64,000 bases of DNA from Phycisphaerales bacterium (GCA_029260555.1 JAJDCZ010000005.1:21153-85152); one strand, 5' to 3'; counted from the first letter of the stretch, positions 38,460-46,954 are shown. Made by a program: numbers and translations. The notes: generated by a model from the letters alone, not told the origin.

Positions 38460-39335
38460 ATGGCTCAGACAAGAGATATCAAGAAGCGGATCAAGGCGGT
38501 TGGAAACATCAAACGCATCACGCGGACGATGCAGATGATCGCAACCAGCAAGTTTGCCAAGGCGGTTCAACGGGCCACCGAGACCAAGCCTTATACCGAA
38601 GGCGTGTTTCATCTGGTGACAGAACTTGCTGAAACTGCAGGTGATATCACGCATCCACTCATCACGGGGACAGATTCCAAGGATGCAAAGGATCTGACGC
38701 TGGTGATGTGCTCTGACCGTGGACTTTGTGGTCCATACAACGGCACAATTTTGCGCCTTGCTCTTTCAAAGCTGAAAAATGCTGATCCTGAGCACTCGCT
38801 TATCGATCTGGTGGGCAAGAAAGGCGCTTCGTTTTTGAAGTTCAATGGCGTGCATGTTGACGAGCACCACCAGCAGTTTGGTGACAAGCCTGAAGTTGAT
38901 GATGTTGATCGGCTGGCGCAGAGCTACATGGATCGATTCATTGCTGGCGAGCTGGCATCAGTTCGGGTGATCTACATGCGATTTGTTTCGGCCGGCCGCC
39001 AGGAGCCGGAGGTGATGCAGCTTTTGCCCCTGAAACCACCAGCAGCAAAAGAGTCGCAAGAAAGCACAGGCTCAGCGGTGCTATATGAGTTCAGCCCCGA
39101 GATTGATGAACTGCTCGATGAACTTCTCCCTGCAGCTGTTCGGGCGACGCTGTTCCAGTGTTTTAACGATGCGGTGGTTTCTGAGCACATCGCCCGCATG
39201 GTGGCGATGAAGGCAGCGACGGACAACGCGGGCAAGATGGGGACGAGCCTCAAGCGCAAGTTCAATCGCGCCCGTCAGAGCCAGATTACCACAGAGTTGA
39301 CCGAGATCATCTCCGGTGCTGCAGCTCTGGAATAG
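38460..39335 (+). CDS. atpG: F1Fo ATP synthase gamma subunit
   Basis: 291 residues from ATG 38460, where the conserved MAQTRDIKKRIKAVGNIKRITRTMQM begins. The middle has SDRGLCGPYNGTI and the end MVAMKAATDNAGKM with the C-terminal helix RKFNRARQSQITTELTEIISGAAAL. It is the central rotor shaft of F1. Stand-alone: atpA is 9 kb away on the opposite strand. A T-tailed inverted repeat follows and may terminate it. Confidence 0.94.
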   Translation: MAQTRDIKKRIKAVGNIKRITRTMQMIATSKFAKAVQRATETKPYTEGVFHLVTELAETAGDITHPLITGTDSKDAKDLTLVMCSDRGLCGPYNGTILRLALSKLKNADPEHSLIDLVGKKGASFLKFNGVHVDEHHQQFGDKPEVDDVDRLAQSYMDRFIAGELASVRVIYMRFVSAGRQEPEVMQLLPLKPPAAKESQESTGSAVLYEFSPEIDELLDELLPAAVRATLFQCFNDAVVSEHIARMVAMKAATDNAGKMGTSLKRKFNRARQSQITTELTEIISGAAALE

Positions 39336-39384
39336 TGCTTTCCTGCATCAACACGCACGTGATCAGATTGAAGGGCGTTTGCGA

Positions 39385-39460
39385 ACGAGCCGCGACCGTG
39401 AGGGAGCGTGTATCGTAGAGATCCTTGGCAAAAAACGCTCCCTTACGGTCGCGGCTCGTT
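39385..39460. repeat. Dispersed inverted repeat, copy 2, with terminator-like end
   Basis: Arms 39385-39408 and 39436-39460 are complementary over 20-24 bases; the right arm is followed by T7 (39461). It lies between atpG and the convergent ltaE gene and can act as a terminator for atpG. The left arm starts ACGAGCCGCGACCGTGAGGG, as in the copy near 5.8 kb. Confidence 0.8.
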
Positions 39461-39463
39461 TTT

Positions 39464-40504
39464 TTATGATGTTGAGTTGATGGCGTTTACAATGGCGTTT
39501 GCGGCTCTTTCCGGGTCGTGTGCATCCATATGCCAGACTGCCCGGATGCGAGATGGTGAAACCGCCAGCGTGCGCACGCCTTGCAGCTCTGCTTTTTTGA
39601 CGATCTGCTCAGCAGAGGTCCGTGCGGGATCGATATCAAAGAAAACGATGTTGGTCTGAACAGGGCTGGGGTTCAGTGTGATTGCTGAATCAGCAGAGAG
39701 AATCTCAGCAAACTGCTGGGCGTTGTTGTGATCTTCGCTGAGTCTGTCAAGGTTGTGGTCAAGGGCGTAGAGGGCTGCAGCTGCGAGGATGCCAGATTGA
39801 CGCATGGCGCCGCCGAACATCTTGCGGAAATAGCGGGCACGGGCAATAGTCTGTTCATCTGCGCACAAGGCTGAGCCTACAGGAGCACCCAGGCCCTTGG
39901 AAAAACAACACGAGACCGAATCAAAGTGCTGAGCGATATCACCCGGTTTGCAGCCTAGAGCTGTGCATGCATTCCAGAGCCTGGCACCATCCAGATGCCT
40001 GCGCAGACCGGCATCTGCAGCAGCTTGTGTGACAGACTCGATGAGATCCAGAGGCCAGACTGATCCGCCGCCATCGTTACAAGTGTTTTCGATCGCCAGG
40101 AGCTGAGTTTTTGGAAAGTGGATATTGCGGGGTCGGATGGCACCCAGAACATCCTCAGCATTGAAAAGACCCAGTGGCCCTTGCAGAGCGTGAATCATGA
40201 CACCTGAGAGGGCAGCGGGAGCGCCGGATTCATAGCGAATGATGTGCGCGAGCTGATGGCAGATGATTTCATCACCGGGCTGGGTTTGAGAGCGGATGGC
40301 GAGTTGGTTTGCCATGGTGCCACTGGGCACGAAACAGGATGCGGGTTTGCCCATGAGGGTGGCGATGTGGGCTTCGAGCTTTTGCACTGTGGGGTCATCG
40401 CCCAGGACATCATCACCGAGTTCTGCTTGAACCATGGCGTTGATCATGGCGGGCGAGGGACGGGTAACGGTATCACTTCGCAGGTCGATTGTTTTCTGAT
40501 TCAT
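39464..40504 (-). CDS. ltaE: Threonine aldolase (low specificity)
   Basis: 346 residues from ATG 40504 where conserved sequence (TIDLRSDTVTRPS) begins. A fold type I PLP enzyme with HLDGARLWNA and the PLP-lysine in CCFSKGLGAPVGS. It cleaves L-threonine or allo-threonine to glycine and acetaldehyde. Single gene. Confidence 0.92.
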   Translation of the reverse strand: MNQKTIDLRSDTVTRPSPAMINAMVQAELGDDVLGDDPTVQKLEAHIATLMGKPASCFVPSGTMANQLAIRSQTQPGDEIICHQLAHIIRYESGAPAALSGVMIHALQGPLGLFNAEDVLGAIRPRNIHFPKTQLLAIENTCNDGGGSVWPLDLIESVTQAAADAGLRRHLDGARLWNACTALGCKPGDIAQHFDSVSCCFSKGLGAPVGSALCADEQTIARARYFRKMFGGAMRQSGILAAAALYALDHNLDRLSEDHNNAQQFAEILSADSAITLNPSPVQTNIVFFDIDPARTSAEQIVKKAELQGVRTLAVSPSRIRAVWHMDAHDPERAANAIVNAINSTS

Positions 40505-40586
40505 AGACCAAACCATAGCAGGTTGCCTGGACGAGAAAACAAGATACTCTGGGCGAGGGATGCCTGAGAGTGAGTTATGAGAAGAC

Positions 40587-40662
40587 CACTCCCTGACGGT
40601 CGTGGCTCGTTAAATCGGACTTTATTGTGAATGAGGACCATTCCCTTATGGTCGCAACTCGT
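40587..40662. repeat. Degenerate copy 3 of the dispersed repeat, direct arms
   Basis: Two right-arm-type sequences, at 40587-40611 (CACTCCCTGACGGTCGTGGC) and 40638-40662, are in direct orientation instead of inverted. They lie between the ispD stop and the ltaE start. Probably a decayed or rearranged copy of the repeat at 5.8 and 39.4 kb. Confidence 0.65.
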
Positions 40663-40667
40663 TCATC

Positions 40668-41459
40668 TCAGAAGCGTTTGTGTGCTGGTTTTGAGCGGGC
40701 AGGGCCGACGCCCATGATTGCCCGGACCAGAGCGAGATCTTCGGGACGAGTGATTTTGATATTGGTGATCTGGCCTGGCACGACATGGACCGGCTCGTTG
40801 AGCTTTTCGATCAGAGCAGCATCGTCGGTGCTGGTCAGATCGTCCTGCTGATACGCACGCCTGAGCAGGTCGGCTTTGAAGATCTGAGGCGTCTGGATCG
40901 ACACCAGATTTGATCGGTCGACAGTTTCTTCAATGAGCCTTGTTGTGCTGCTCTTGCTTGTTGCACCAAGGATCAGATCGAGCGGGTCGATTTCATCTGC
41001 GACGGGTTCGCTGCTGATGCGTTTGAGTGTGTCTGAGACATCAAGCCCTGGCACGACCGCATCAAATCTGGCAGCGGCATCAAAGACATGCTGGATGAGT
41101 TCCGGGCTGGCGCAAGGTCTGGCAGCATCATGCACCGCGATGTGCGTAGCGTCTTCAGGAACCTGCTCCAGTGCATTTTGCACGGTTTGCCAACGGTGGT
41201 CAGTGCCACCGGTGCAGAGCTTGACGCCAAAGAACCCGAGCTTCGGGCCATGGAGTTGTTTGAACTGTTCCATAGCCTCGGGGTCGGCGGGACCTGCAAC
41301 GATGATGCTTTGAACGAGATGTTCATTGTTAAAAAGCTCGATGGTGCGTTGAAGCACGGACCGGGAACCCAGGTCTTCGTCGATCTTGGAACGCATCCCG
41401 CCCGCTGCGGCGTATCGCTCGCCCATGCCCGCAGCAGGAATGATGACAGCAATGTTCAT
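40668..41459 (-). CDS. ispD: 2-C-methyl-D-erythritol 4-phosphate cytidylyltransferase
   Basis: 263 residues from ATG 41459 (two upstream in-frame ATGs exist; the conserved start IAVIIPAAGMGERY begins here). HDAARPCASPELI, the DPLDLILGATSKSSTTR block, RSNLVSIQTPQIF and TSTDDAALIE match IspD. It is the cytidyl step of the MEP isoprenoid pathway. The signature K/Q in the PKQ region is altered (KIDED), so catalytic equivalence should be checked. Confidence 0.88.
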   Translation of the reverse strand: MNIAVIIPAAGMGERYAAAGGMRSKIDEDLGSRSVLQRTIELFNNEHLVQSIIVAGPADPEAMEQFKQLHGPKLGFFGVKLCTGGTDHRWQTVQNALEQVPEDATHIAVHDAARPCASPELIQHVFDAAARFDAVVPGLDVSDTLKRISSEPVADEIDPLDLILGATSKSSTTRLIEETVDRSNLVSIQTPQIFKADLLRRAYQQDDLTSTDDAALIEKLNEPVHVVPGQITNIKITRPEDLALVRAIMGVGPARSKPAHKRF

Positions 41460-41513
41460 AGTCATGCGTGTATTGTCGCTCACAAATCGCCAAAGGCCAG
41501 TCTTTTTATGAAC

Positions 41514-42452
41514 TCAGGTGCGATGAGAGATTTCTATGTGGTCTGGCCCGGGCATGTCTGCTCGCTTGGCGACGATCAGACCATCGACCGAGTGGGTCTG
41601 ATCAAGGTCTGCCTGAGCAAGAATGTGATAGCCATGTCGCTTGAGCGTGTTGATGCAGCGGATGTGCTTGCGGTCTGAGTGTGTTGAGATGAAGAGGTAG
41701 CCTATGGAGCCTTGGGCGAGGGCTTTGTGTGCGCCTTTGAGCATGGCGGTTTCGTAGCCCTGGATGTCGCTGTGGAGCAGGTGGAGGAAGTCGAGGTTGT
41801 GCTCTGCCATGAGTTGATCGACGCAGACGGTTGGTGTGGGTGATGCTGTGATGGGGTGATCGCTGACAAAGGCGTTGATGAAGGTGCCTGTGAGATTGTT
41901 GAGATTGAAGTTGGCCTGGCCCAGAGCCATGAAATCTTTGACAGGTTCGACCATGATTGCGCGAGCATCTGGCACAGACTTGCAAAACCATGCAGAGTAA
42001 TACGCCCAGTATGAACCCAGCTCGATGATGGCTGCACCAGGTGGCATGAGTTTGAGAACCGCTGCGTAGGCTCGCTCTTCTTCGGGTTCGTGGACACCCT
42101 GGTTTGCCTGGATGAGTGTGGTGTTTTCATCGCCACAGTAGCTGCCGAGTTTTATTTTCAACCCGTTGTGCATGATCTGGGTGTCATCAATAACTTTGCC
42201 AGCATCAGGCACGCGGGCAATGAACGCATTATCTGGTGAAGAGAGAACTGTTTTTGTGCGCTGATCCCAGTCTTGCACGGTGCGTTGACCCAGACGGTCG
42301 CGGCGGTTTTTGACCTGCTTTTCCGCGAAATAGTGACCGGGGCAGCTTAAAAGCCCCTTGAATCGCAGGCTCAACATCTCAAAGGTAGATCGCTTTGGAA
42401 TGTGAGCTTCAGGAGATCGCCTGGCAGCTGGGTTGGAAGAATCTGTTTTCAC
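41514..42452 (-). CDS. FkbM-family methyltransferase
   Basis: 312 residues. The SAM-binding segment AAIIELGSYWAYYSAWF and the acidic EPVKDFMALG, plus the family-typical LHLLHSDIQGYETAMLKGA, identify the FkbM type. Such enzymes methylate hydroxyl groups on sugars or secondary metabolites. N-terminal 110 residues have no clear match. Divergent from the tmRNA gene. Confidence 0.86.
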   Translation of the reverse strand: MKTDSSNPAARRSPEAHIPKRSTFEMLSLRFKGLLSCPGHYFAEKQVKNRRDRLGQRTVQDWDQRTKTVLSSPDNAFIARVPDAGKVIDDTQIMHNGLKIKLGSYCGDENTTLIQANQGVHEPEEERAYAAVLKLMPPGAAIIELGSYWAYYSAWFCKSVPDARAIMVEPVKDFMALGQANFNLNNLTGTFINAFVSDHPITASPTPTVCVDQLMAEHNLDFLHLLHSDIQGYETAMLKGAHKALAQGSIGYLFISTHSDRKHIRCINTLKRHGYHILAQADLDQTHSVDGLIVAKRADMPGPDHIEISHRT

Positions 42453-42546
42453 GAGGGGTTAGTCTAGGAGTATTGCACAGGAGCAAACTTATCGAGCCGA
42501 TGGTGCGTATGATGGGTATGCACAAAGTGCAGCTTCTTTGACAACT

Positions 42547-42895
42547 GGGGCCGATATGGCTTCGATCGGGCGTGTGAAGCCCGGCGTGGCGCGTCGAGGG
42601 GCGTGAACCTCGTAAAAAGTACGCAACACTTATAACTGCCAACACGCAGTACGCAATGGCAGCCTGAGAAGGTTGACCCGCCTGTCACCTGACGCCCGAT
42701 GTGGTGGCAAGGCGAAGATTATCGGGCTGGTCCATGCGTGGTACACCCAGGTAAATGGATGAGAAACTGCTGGGTGCAAGGCGTTGATGGAGGCTGTCGT
42801 TTGCCGCCCCAAAGCCGAGATTAAACAAATGACTACACGCGTAGAGGCGCCGAGTTGACCGACTCGACACGGGGGTTCGATTCCCCCCGGCTCCA
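42547..42895 (+). ncRNA. ssrA: Transfer-messenger RNA (tmRNA)
   Basis: 349 bases. The 5' end GGGGCCG pairs with the 3' CGGCTCC (one G-U), the discriminator is A (42895), and the T-arm GGGGGTTCGATTCCCCC is perfect. The tag frame begins with GCA at 42623 and ends with TGA at 42665, giving ATLITANTQYAMAA, with the conserved YA(M/L)AA end seen by proteases. The sequence AGTAC before GCA fits the usual resume signal. It rescues ribosomes stalled on broken mRNAs with SmpB. The 3' end is a frequent integration site; an integrase gene lies immediately downstream. Confidence 0.95.
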
Positions 42896-43032
42896 TTTTA
42901 GGACTTCCTTTGTGGCTCTCGAAATGAGCCGCAAGGGTTGGAACAGGCGTGAGTTACGCCCGTTTTTGCTGGATGAGCGGTGTGCTTGCCATTTGGCGAC
43001 TTCTGGCCGATTCGGGGGCTTTCGTGCAGCTT

Positions 43033-44409
43033 CTACTGCGCAATGCGCTGCGCGCTTGACTGCGTATTTCCGCATATCCCTGCGGTGCCAGGATCATAAT
43101 CAGCGGCCTTATCGAGCAGCTCGTCGGGGACATCGTTAGCGTAATGCCTGCCTGAGATGGTGATGCTGTGGCCGATCCATTTGCTCACGGCAAACTGCGG
43201 GAACGACATCGCCCATTGCTTCTCACATGACTGTCGCTGTGTTTGCCAGAGACGCTTCCATGGCTCGACGCCTGCACGCTTCCAGATTCGGCGTACTGGT
43301 CGAATCAGAGCACCGTTGCCATTGATGGTAATGAGATGTTCTTCACCTGAGACACAGGTATCGAACCGGTCCTGAATCAGCGGCATCAAAACGGATGTGA
43401 TGGGCACGATGCGCTGCTCATGCCCCGCGTGGTGTTCGGTCTTGGGGCTCTTTACCGTGAGCCGACCACGATCAAAGTCCACATCAGCCCAGGTCAGCAG
43501 GTGTGACTCGCTTGGGATCCGAAGCCCTGCATAGCGAGCCAGGCCAAAGAGCAAGCGCCACTGGGCATCAGGACAGGCATCAATGACCCGCTGAATCTCA
43601 TCGGGCGTGATGTACCGCGTATAACGACAGGGTGTCGGGCCGGATTTGAGATCAGTGAATGGAGACTCGTCAAGGATCTTTTGTCGCACAGCCTTGGCCA
43701 TGATGGTCTTGGCGTTGCCTGAATGCGACTTGATCGTCGCTTCACTGAGCCCCAGCTCTTTGAGGAATCGACGCCAATCAGAGCCATCACTGGGCGTGAT
43801 TGACTCTATGAGAGTTTCAGAACCGAAGAAGACAAGGAGTTTGGTCCTGGTCTGGACCAGCTTGGTGATACTTGCTGGCTTGAGATCGTCTTCTCGCTGC
43901 TCAAGGTACTTCTCGAGCCATTGACCAGGCTTGCTCTCTGGACTGCTGGAATCTGGATCAAGAGCGAATCGAATCGCTACAAATACTACTTTGCCTTCAG
44001 CGTCTTGATATGGCCATACACCTTTGGATGGTCCAAGCCCTCTGGCAAGCTCAGCCTCAGCATCATGAGCAGAGTGGAATGATCGTTTTAAAGTAGTCCC
44101 ATTGTCACTTACTGCGCCTCTTCCATTATTCGTTGTCTTGCGTTTTGCCCTAGTGGGCGGTTTGACCCGTTTGGATTTGGTCTGTGTGCCATTGTCAGGC
44201 GTGAGGTCACTGAGGTTCCATCCGATCTCGCTAAGGATTGCTTTTGTTTTACAACCCGCATGGCAATGAATCAGTATTCTTCCATCTTGCCCCTCGGTAA
44301 TCGACAAACTCGGGTTCCGGTCATCGTGCGCTGGGCATCGAACTATCCAACCTTTTCCACGAGGTTTAACATGAGACAGTTTCGACAACAGCAACTCAAT
44401 GGAGGTCAT
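43033..44409 (-). CDS. Primase CHC2 zinc finger fused to tyrosine recombinase
   Basis: 458 residues from ATG 44409, which has GGAGGGG five bases upstream. Residues about 15-60 are a CHC2-type zinc finger as in plasmid/island primases: VRCPAHDDRNPSLSI with Cys25 and His28, IHCHAGC with Cys49 and Cys53. A primase-like segment around VWPYQDAEGKVVFVAIRF ends near residue 150. From about 157 on it is a tyrosine integrase: N-terminal SAM-like domain, then Arg297 (YAGLRIPSE), Lys at about 320, Arg392, His414 (KWIGHS) and Tyr423 (RHYAND). All catalytic positions are present. The box II His is replaced by Gln, as in other planctomycete integrases I recall. Confidence 0.85.
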   Translation of the reverse strand: MTSIELLLSKLSHVKPRGKGWIVRCPAHDDRNPSLSITEGQDGRILIHCHAGCKTKAILSEIGWNLSDLTPDNGTQTKSKRVKPPTRAKRKTTNNGRGAVSDNGTTLKRSFHSAHDAEAELARGLGPSKGVWPYQDAEGKVVFVAIRFALDPDSSSPESKPGQWLEKYLEQREDDLKPASITKLVQTRTKLLVFFGSETLIESITPSDGSDWRRFLKELGLSEATIKSHSGNAKTIMAKAVRQKILDESPFTDLKSGPTPCRYTRYITPDEIQRVIDACPDAQWRLLFGLARYAGLRIPSESHLLTWADVDFDRGRLTVKSPKTEHHAGHEQRIVPITSVLMPLIQDRFDTCVSGEEHLITINGNGALIRPVRRIWKRAGVEPWKRLWQTQRQSCEKQWAMSFPQFAVSKWIGHSITISGRHYANDVPDELLDKAADYDPGTAGICGNTQSSAQRIAQ

Positions 44410-44647
44410 TGTTACCCCTCCCTGTAGTTGCACACGGGTTGTGGCTCTTGGATTTGTCGATGAATACTCGAAGATCGGTAGGATCAATGCGTACCGATCG
44501 GCCAAACCGAACTACAGGCAACTCACCCCTGCTAACCAGTGTCCAGACCGTGCGTTCTGTCACGCCCAGCAAGTCGCCAGTTTGGCGGTAGGTCAACAAT
44601 CGACTGACAGCTGGAGTTGATTTGGATGCATTTGTACCGCCAGTCAC
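44396..44647 (-). CDS. Excisionase-type helix-turn-helix protein
   Basis: 83 residues. A MerR/Xis-type HTH at about 15-65 reads LLTYRQTGDLLGVTERTVWTLVSRGELPVVRFGRSVRIDPTDL, matching the HTH_17 excisionase family. It overlaps the integrase gene by 14 bases and the next HTH gene by 4. Such proteins direct excision and repress integrase genes. Confidence 0.82.
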   Translation of the reverse strand: MTGGTNASKSTPAVSRLLTYRQTGDLLGVTERTVWTLVSRGELPVVRFGRSVRIDPTDLRVFIDKSKSHNPCATTGRGNNDLH

Positions 44648-44844
44648 AGCGCACCCCCCTTCCCGCGTGAAGCTCTAGCACGATTGATCAGGTTTTGCTC
44701 AACCGCATTAGGGTTAAACATGAACCGCCGACTGATGCGCAAGGAAGGAATCCGCCCCGCTATAGCTTCAGCCTTGAGCCAAGCCACAGGCAGACCGAGT
44801 CGTTGCGATAATGCGTGCAAAGGAATAAAAGTCTTGGATGCCAT
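44644..44844 (-). CDS. Second small HTH, excisionase-like protein
   Basis: 66 residues with a weaker HTH signature (IPLHALSQRLGLPVAWLKAEAIAGRIPSLRISRRFMFN), a common arrangement in planctomycete islands. It overlaps the downstream HTH gene by four bases. DNA binding is inferred from the fold-like pattern. Confidence 0.68.
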   Translation of the reverse strand: MASKTFIPLHALSQRLGLPVAWLKAEAIAGRIPSLRISRRFMFNPNAVEQNLINRARASRGKGGAL

Positions 44845-44921
44845 ACCCCTAGTATGGAATACTCAAGTTTCAGATCAATTCGATGCTAGCACTTAGCCGG
44901 TGTTAGTCGCTCGCGGTCGGT

Positions 44922-44947
44922 CATAGCCGCTCAACATAGCCGCTCAA
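44922..44947. repeat. 13-bp tandem direct repeat (2 copies)
   Basis: CATAGCCGCTCAA occurs twice in a row at 44922-44934 and 44935-44947, between the HTH genes and the upstream gene stop (44944). It could be a binding site for the excisionase or just a short duplication. Confidence 0.5.
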
Positions 44948-45498
44948 CTCGAACTGTCAGGAAGATAAATGCCGTCCTCTGGCCACAGGGATATTGCATC
45001 AGAGACTGAGTAGTTGTAACGCGGGCGTTTTTGCCCTACATTTATCGCTGCAAGTCGACCGCCGCGTAGTGCCGCACGAAGTCTGGATGCAGGAATACCA
45101 AACTTGTCACGGAACCATCGGGCTGGCATATATGGCCCACTCCCATCTGCTTCTAATTTCTGCGTGCAAGTCGATGCTTGAGGTTCTTTCTCCTTCAGGG
45201 CATCCACAACTGCATTCTTGATGTGAACACTTAAAGGCTGAATATTGTCCCAAGTAGGTTTGGGCAAAGCAGGTGACATTCTTTGTATTTGGCGTTCAAG
45301 ATCAACTGCAATCTGGGCAAAGCGTTCTTTGTATTTTTGTATTTGTTCTTCTTTGGCCTGCTGAGAAGTGTCTTTATCCTCGCAAACACATGAGTCCAGG
45401 TCAGGGTTCTTGCCAGCCACCTTGGGTAACTTACCCTTCCTAGATGCATCACCCCTGATATTACAGCTATCTGTTTTTTTCTTTCTCTTCTTTGCCAC
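44944..45498 (-). CDS. Island protein with possible C-terminal winged helix
   Basis: 184 residues. The N-terminus is highly basic (MAKKRKKKTDS), then a charged helical part (80-110) and a C-terminal DNA-binding-like part YMPARWFRDKFGIPASRLRAALRGGRLAAINVGQKRPRYNYSVSDA (about 130-175). No family is recognised. The first gene of the remnant; probably a regulator or recombination accessory. Confidence 0.5.
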   Translation of the reverse strand: MAKKRKKKTDSCNIRGDASRKGKLPKVAGKNPDLDSCVCEDKDTSQQAKEEQIQKYKERFAQIAVDLERQIQRMSPALPKPTWDNIQPLSVHIKNAVVDALKEKEPQASTCTQKLEADGSGPYMPARWFRDKFGIPASRLRAALRGGRLAAINVGQKRPRYNYSVSDAISLWPEDGIYLPDSSS

Positions 45499-45679
45499 CT
45501 GATTCTCCTTTACTCAGGGTAACAACAGGATAACCATATGGCGTTTGGCAGGCCACACAGTGGCATTCGATCTCCTCCACGATCTTCGTGTAATCGGTCA
45601 GCCTTTGGCGGAGACGATAAACCACCAACTACGCAAACAGTTTCGCTCTTGGCGGGGCCTTGCCAAATACAGTCTGTGG

Positions 45680-46954
45680 TTATACTGGGGGGTTTGTTCT
45701 GGTGGTTGTTGGAGAGCGTCGATCAAAGGCCATGATTAACTGTGAGCCATAGACGGGGTAATGGGTGTGGCAGCGGAACCCTCGAAAGGCATCTGGATCC
45801 CACCCTCTTCGTTTGCAGACGAAACGCAACATGTTGACATATTGCGGGATACTGGCAACGCGGCAGGCGGAGATGCCAGTGCCCAGGGGCTGGATTGATT
45901 CCAGCAGATCAAGTCGATCGATATCCCGAGAGCGATCGTTGACATTCACTTCGCCATAGAGGGCGGTGTCGTAGGTGTTGAGTTCCGGTTCGACACCGGG
46001 CCAGACATCTCGATGTAAAAAGACATCAAAGAGCAGTTCCCTGGTGGGGATTTCGATATCGGCTGAGTGGCTGGCGCAAAGCCCGGGCGATGGATTGTAT
46101 TGGTCAAGAAAGCCGCTGGCGTACTCGGCGAAGAACAGATCTGCACTCGATCCCAAGCCGAGGCGGTCGCTGGCAACGACATACTTGACGAATGCACCTT
46201 GTTTGTGGAATTCGATGGGAGGCAGGGGTTGAGAGCAGAAATCGGCAAGGAGCGAGTCTGCGGAGAAGGCATCCATGGGTTTGCCATCGAGAGTCAGTGG
46301 CTGTTGAGTTTCTGAGCCTGGGCTACCCATTCCGGTCGAAATGCGAATTGGGACACCGGGTCTGATTCGTCTGAGGCCAACACACCCAAGGAGTGTGACC
46401 AGATCATGTGGTCTGGATTGCTCGGACGGATGCACAAGTACGGCATGGAGAGTGACATCTGTCGTCAGCCCCTTGATGTTGGACATGGCTTTGTATGCCC
46501 CCTGGCGGTTGGCCATCTCGAATCGAGTTCGTGCTTCAGGGAGCCAGGCGCTGATCATTGCATCCAGCGAGGTTCGGCCACCAACTTCGTCACGAACGAG
46601 CGACTCGAAATTCTGGACAGCATCATTGAGTTCATCGAGGATTGCCTGATCAACATCGCGTTCCATTGCGGCGCTGAGAACCTTGCGTAAGGCTTCAGGG
46701 CCTGGCATGTAATAGGCAGCGGCCAGGGGATCGCGTTTGCCAGAGGCAATCAGGAGTTTGCTGGACAGGTCTTTGTTGATGCCTAGAACGCGTGAGAGAC
46801 CTGCTGGGCGCTTGGTCCCATCTGGCAGTGCTGCGAGGAGTTGCATGACGCAACGAGAGAGTTGACTGCCGATGCGCCCAATGGCGACTTCAAAATCGTG
46901 ACTACCTGGGCTCTTTCCAGATGATCGTATTTTGCCAGGCAGGTTGTTGATCAT
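45680..46954 (-). CDS. Unknown protein, paralogue B of the operator-linked pair
   Basis: 424 residues with no signal peptide or membrane helix. About 60% identical by eye to the gene at 47391-48647. The N-terminal 20-110 contains a possible HTH (RVLGINKDLSSKLLIAS) followed by MPGPEALRKVL, shared by both. The middle (150-240) has VGLRRIRPGVPIRIS and the C-terminal part has FDVFLHRDVWPGVEPEL, LYGEVNVNDRSRDIDRLDLL and HYPVYGSQLIMAFDRRSP. No known family. A palindrome TTCGCTCAGCGAA lies 65 bases upstream of its start. A ligand- or signal-responsive DNA-binding protein is an inference. Confidence 0.75.
   Translation of the reverse strand: MINNLPGKIRSSGKSPGSHDFEVAIGRIGSQLSRCVMQLLAALPDGTKRPAGLSRVLGINKDLSSKLLIASGKRDPLAAAYYMPGPEALRKVLSAAMERDVDQAILDELNDAVQNFESLVRDEVGGRTSLDAMISAWLPEARTRFEMANRQGAYKAMSNIKGLTTDVTLHAVLVHPSEQSRPHDLVTLLGCVGLRRIRPGVPIRISTGMGSPGSETQQPLTLDGKPMDAFSADSLLADFCSQPLPPIEFHKQGAFVKYVVASDRLGLGSSADLFFAEYASGFLDQYNPSPGLCASHSADIEIPTRELLFDVFLHRDVWPGVEPELNTYDTALYGEVNVNDRSRDIDRLDLLESIQPLGTGISACRVASIPQYVNMLRFVCKRRGWDPDAFRGFRCHTHYPVYGSQLIMAFDRRSPTTTRTNPPV

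Larger units (their letters stand above)
42896..45498. mobile_element. Integrative-element remnant next to ssrA
   Basis: Starts directly at the tmRNA 3' end and contains, on the minus strand, a tyrosine recombinase fused to a primase zinc finger, two excisionase-like HTH genes and a possible replication/regulatory protein. Overlapping small genes in this order are typical of the integration module of genomic islands. I could not find a second copy of the tmRNA 3' end (attR) within the window, so the right border at 45498 is nominal. A deletion of most of the element would explain the fusion and the shortness. Confidence 0.7.

Noticed and set aside
45560..45590. A partial match (TTCGATCTCC) to the tmRNA T-arm as a candidate attR
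   Set aside because: Only a few bases match and the flanks do not; it is not a convincing attachment-site repeat.
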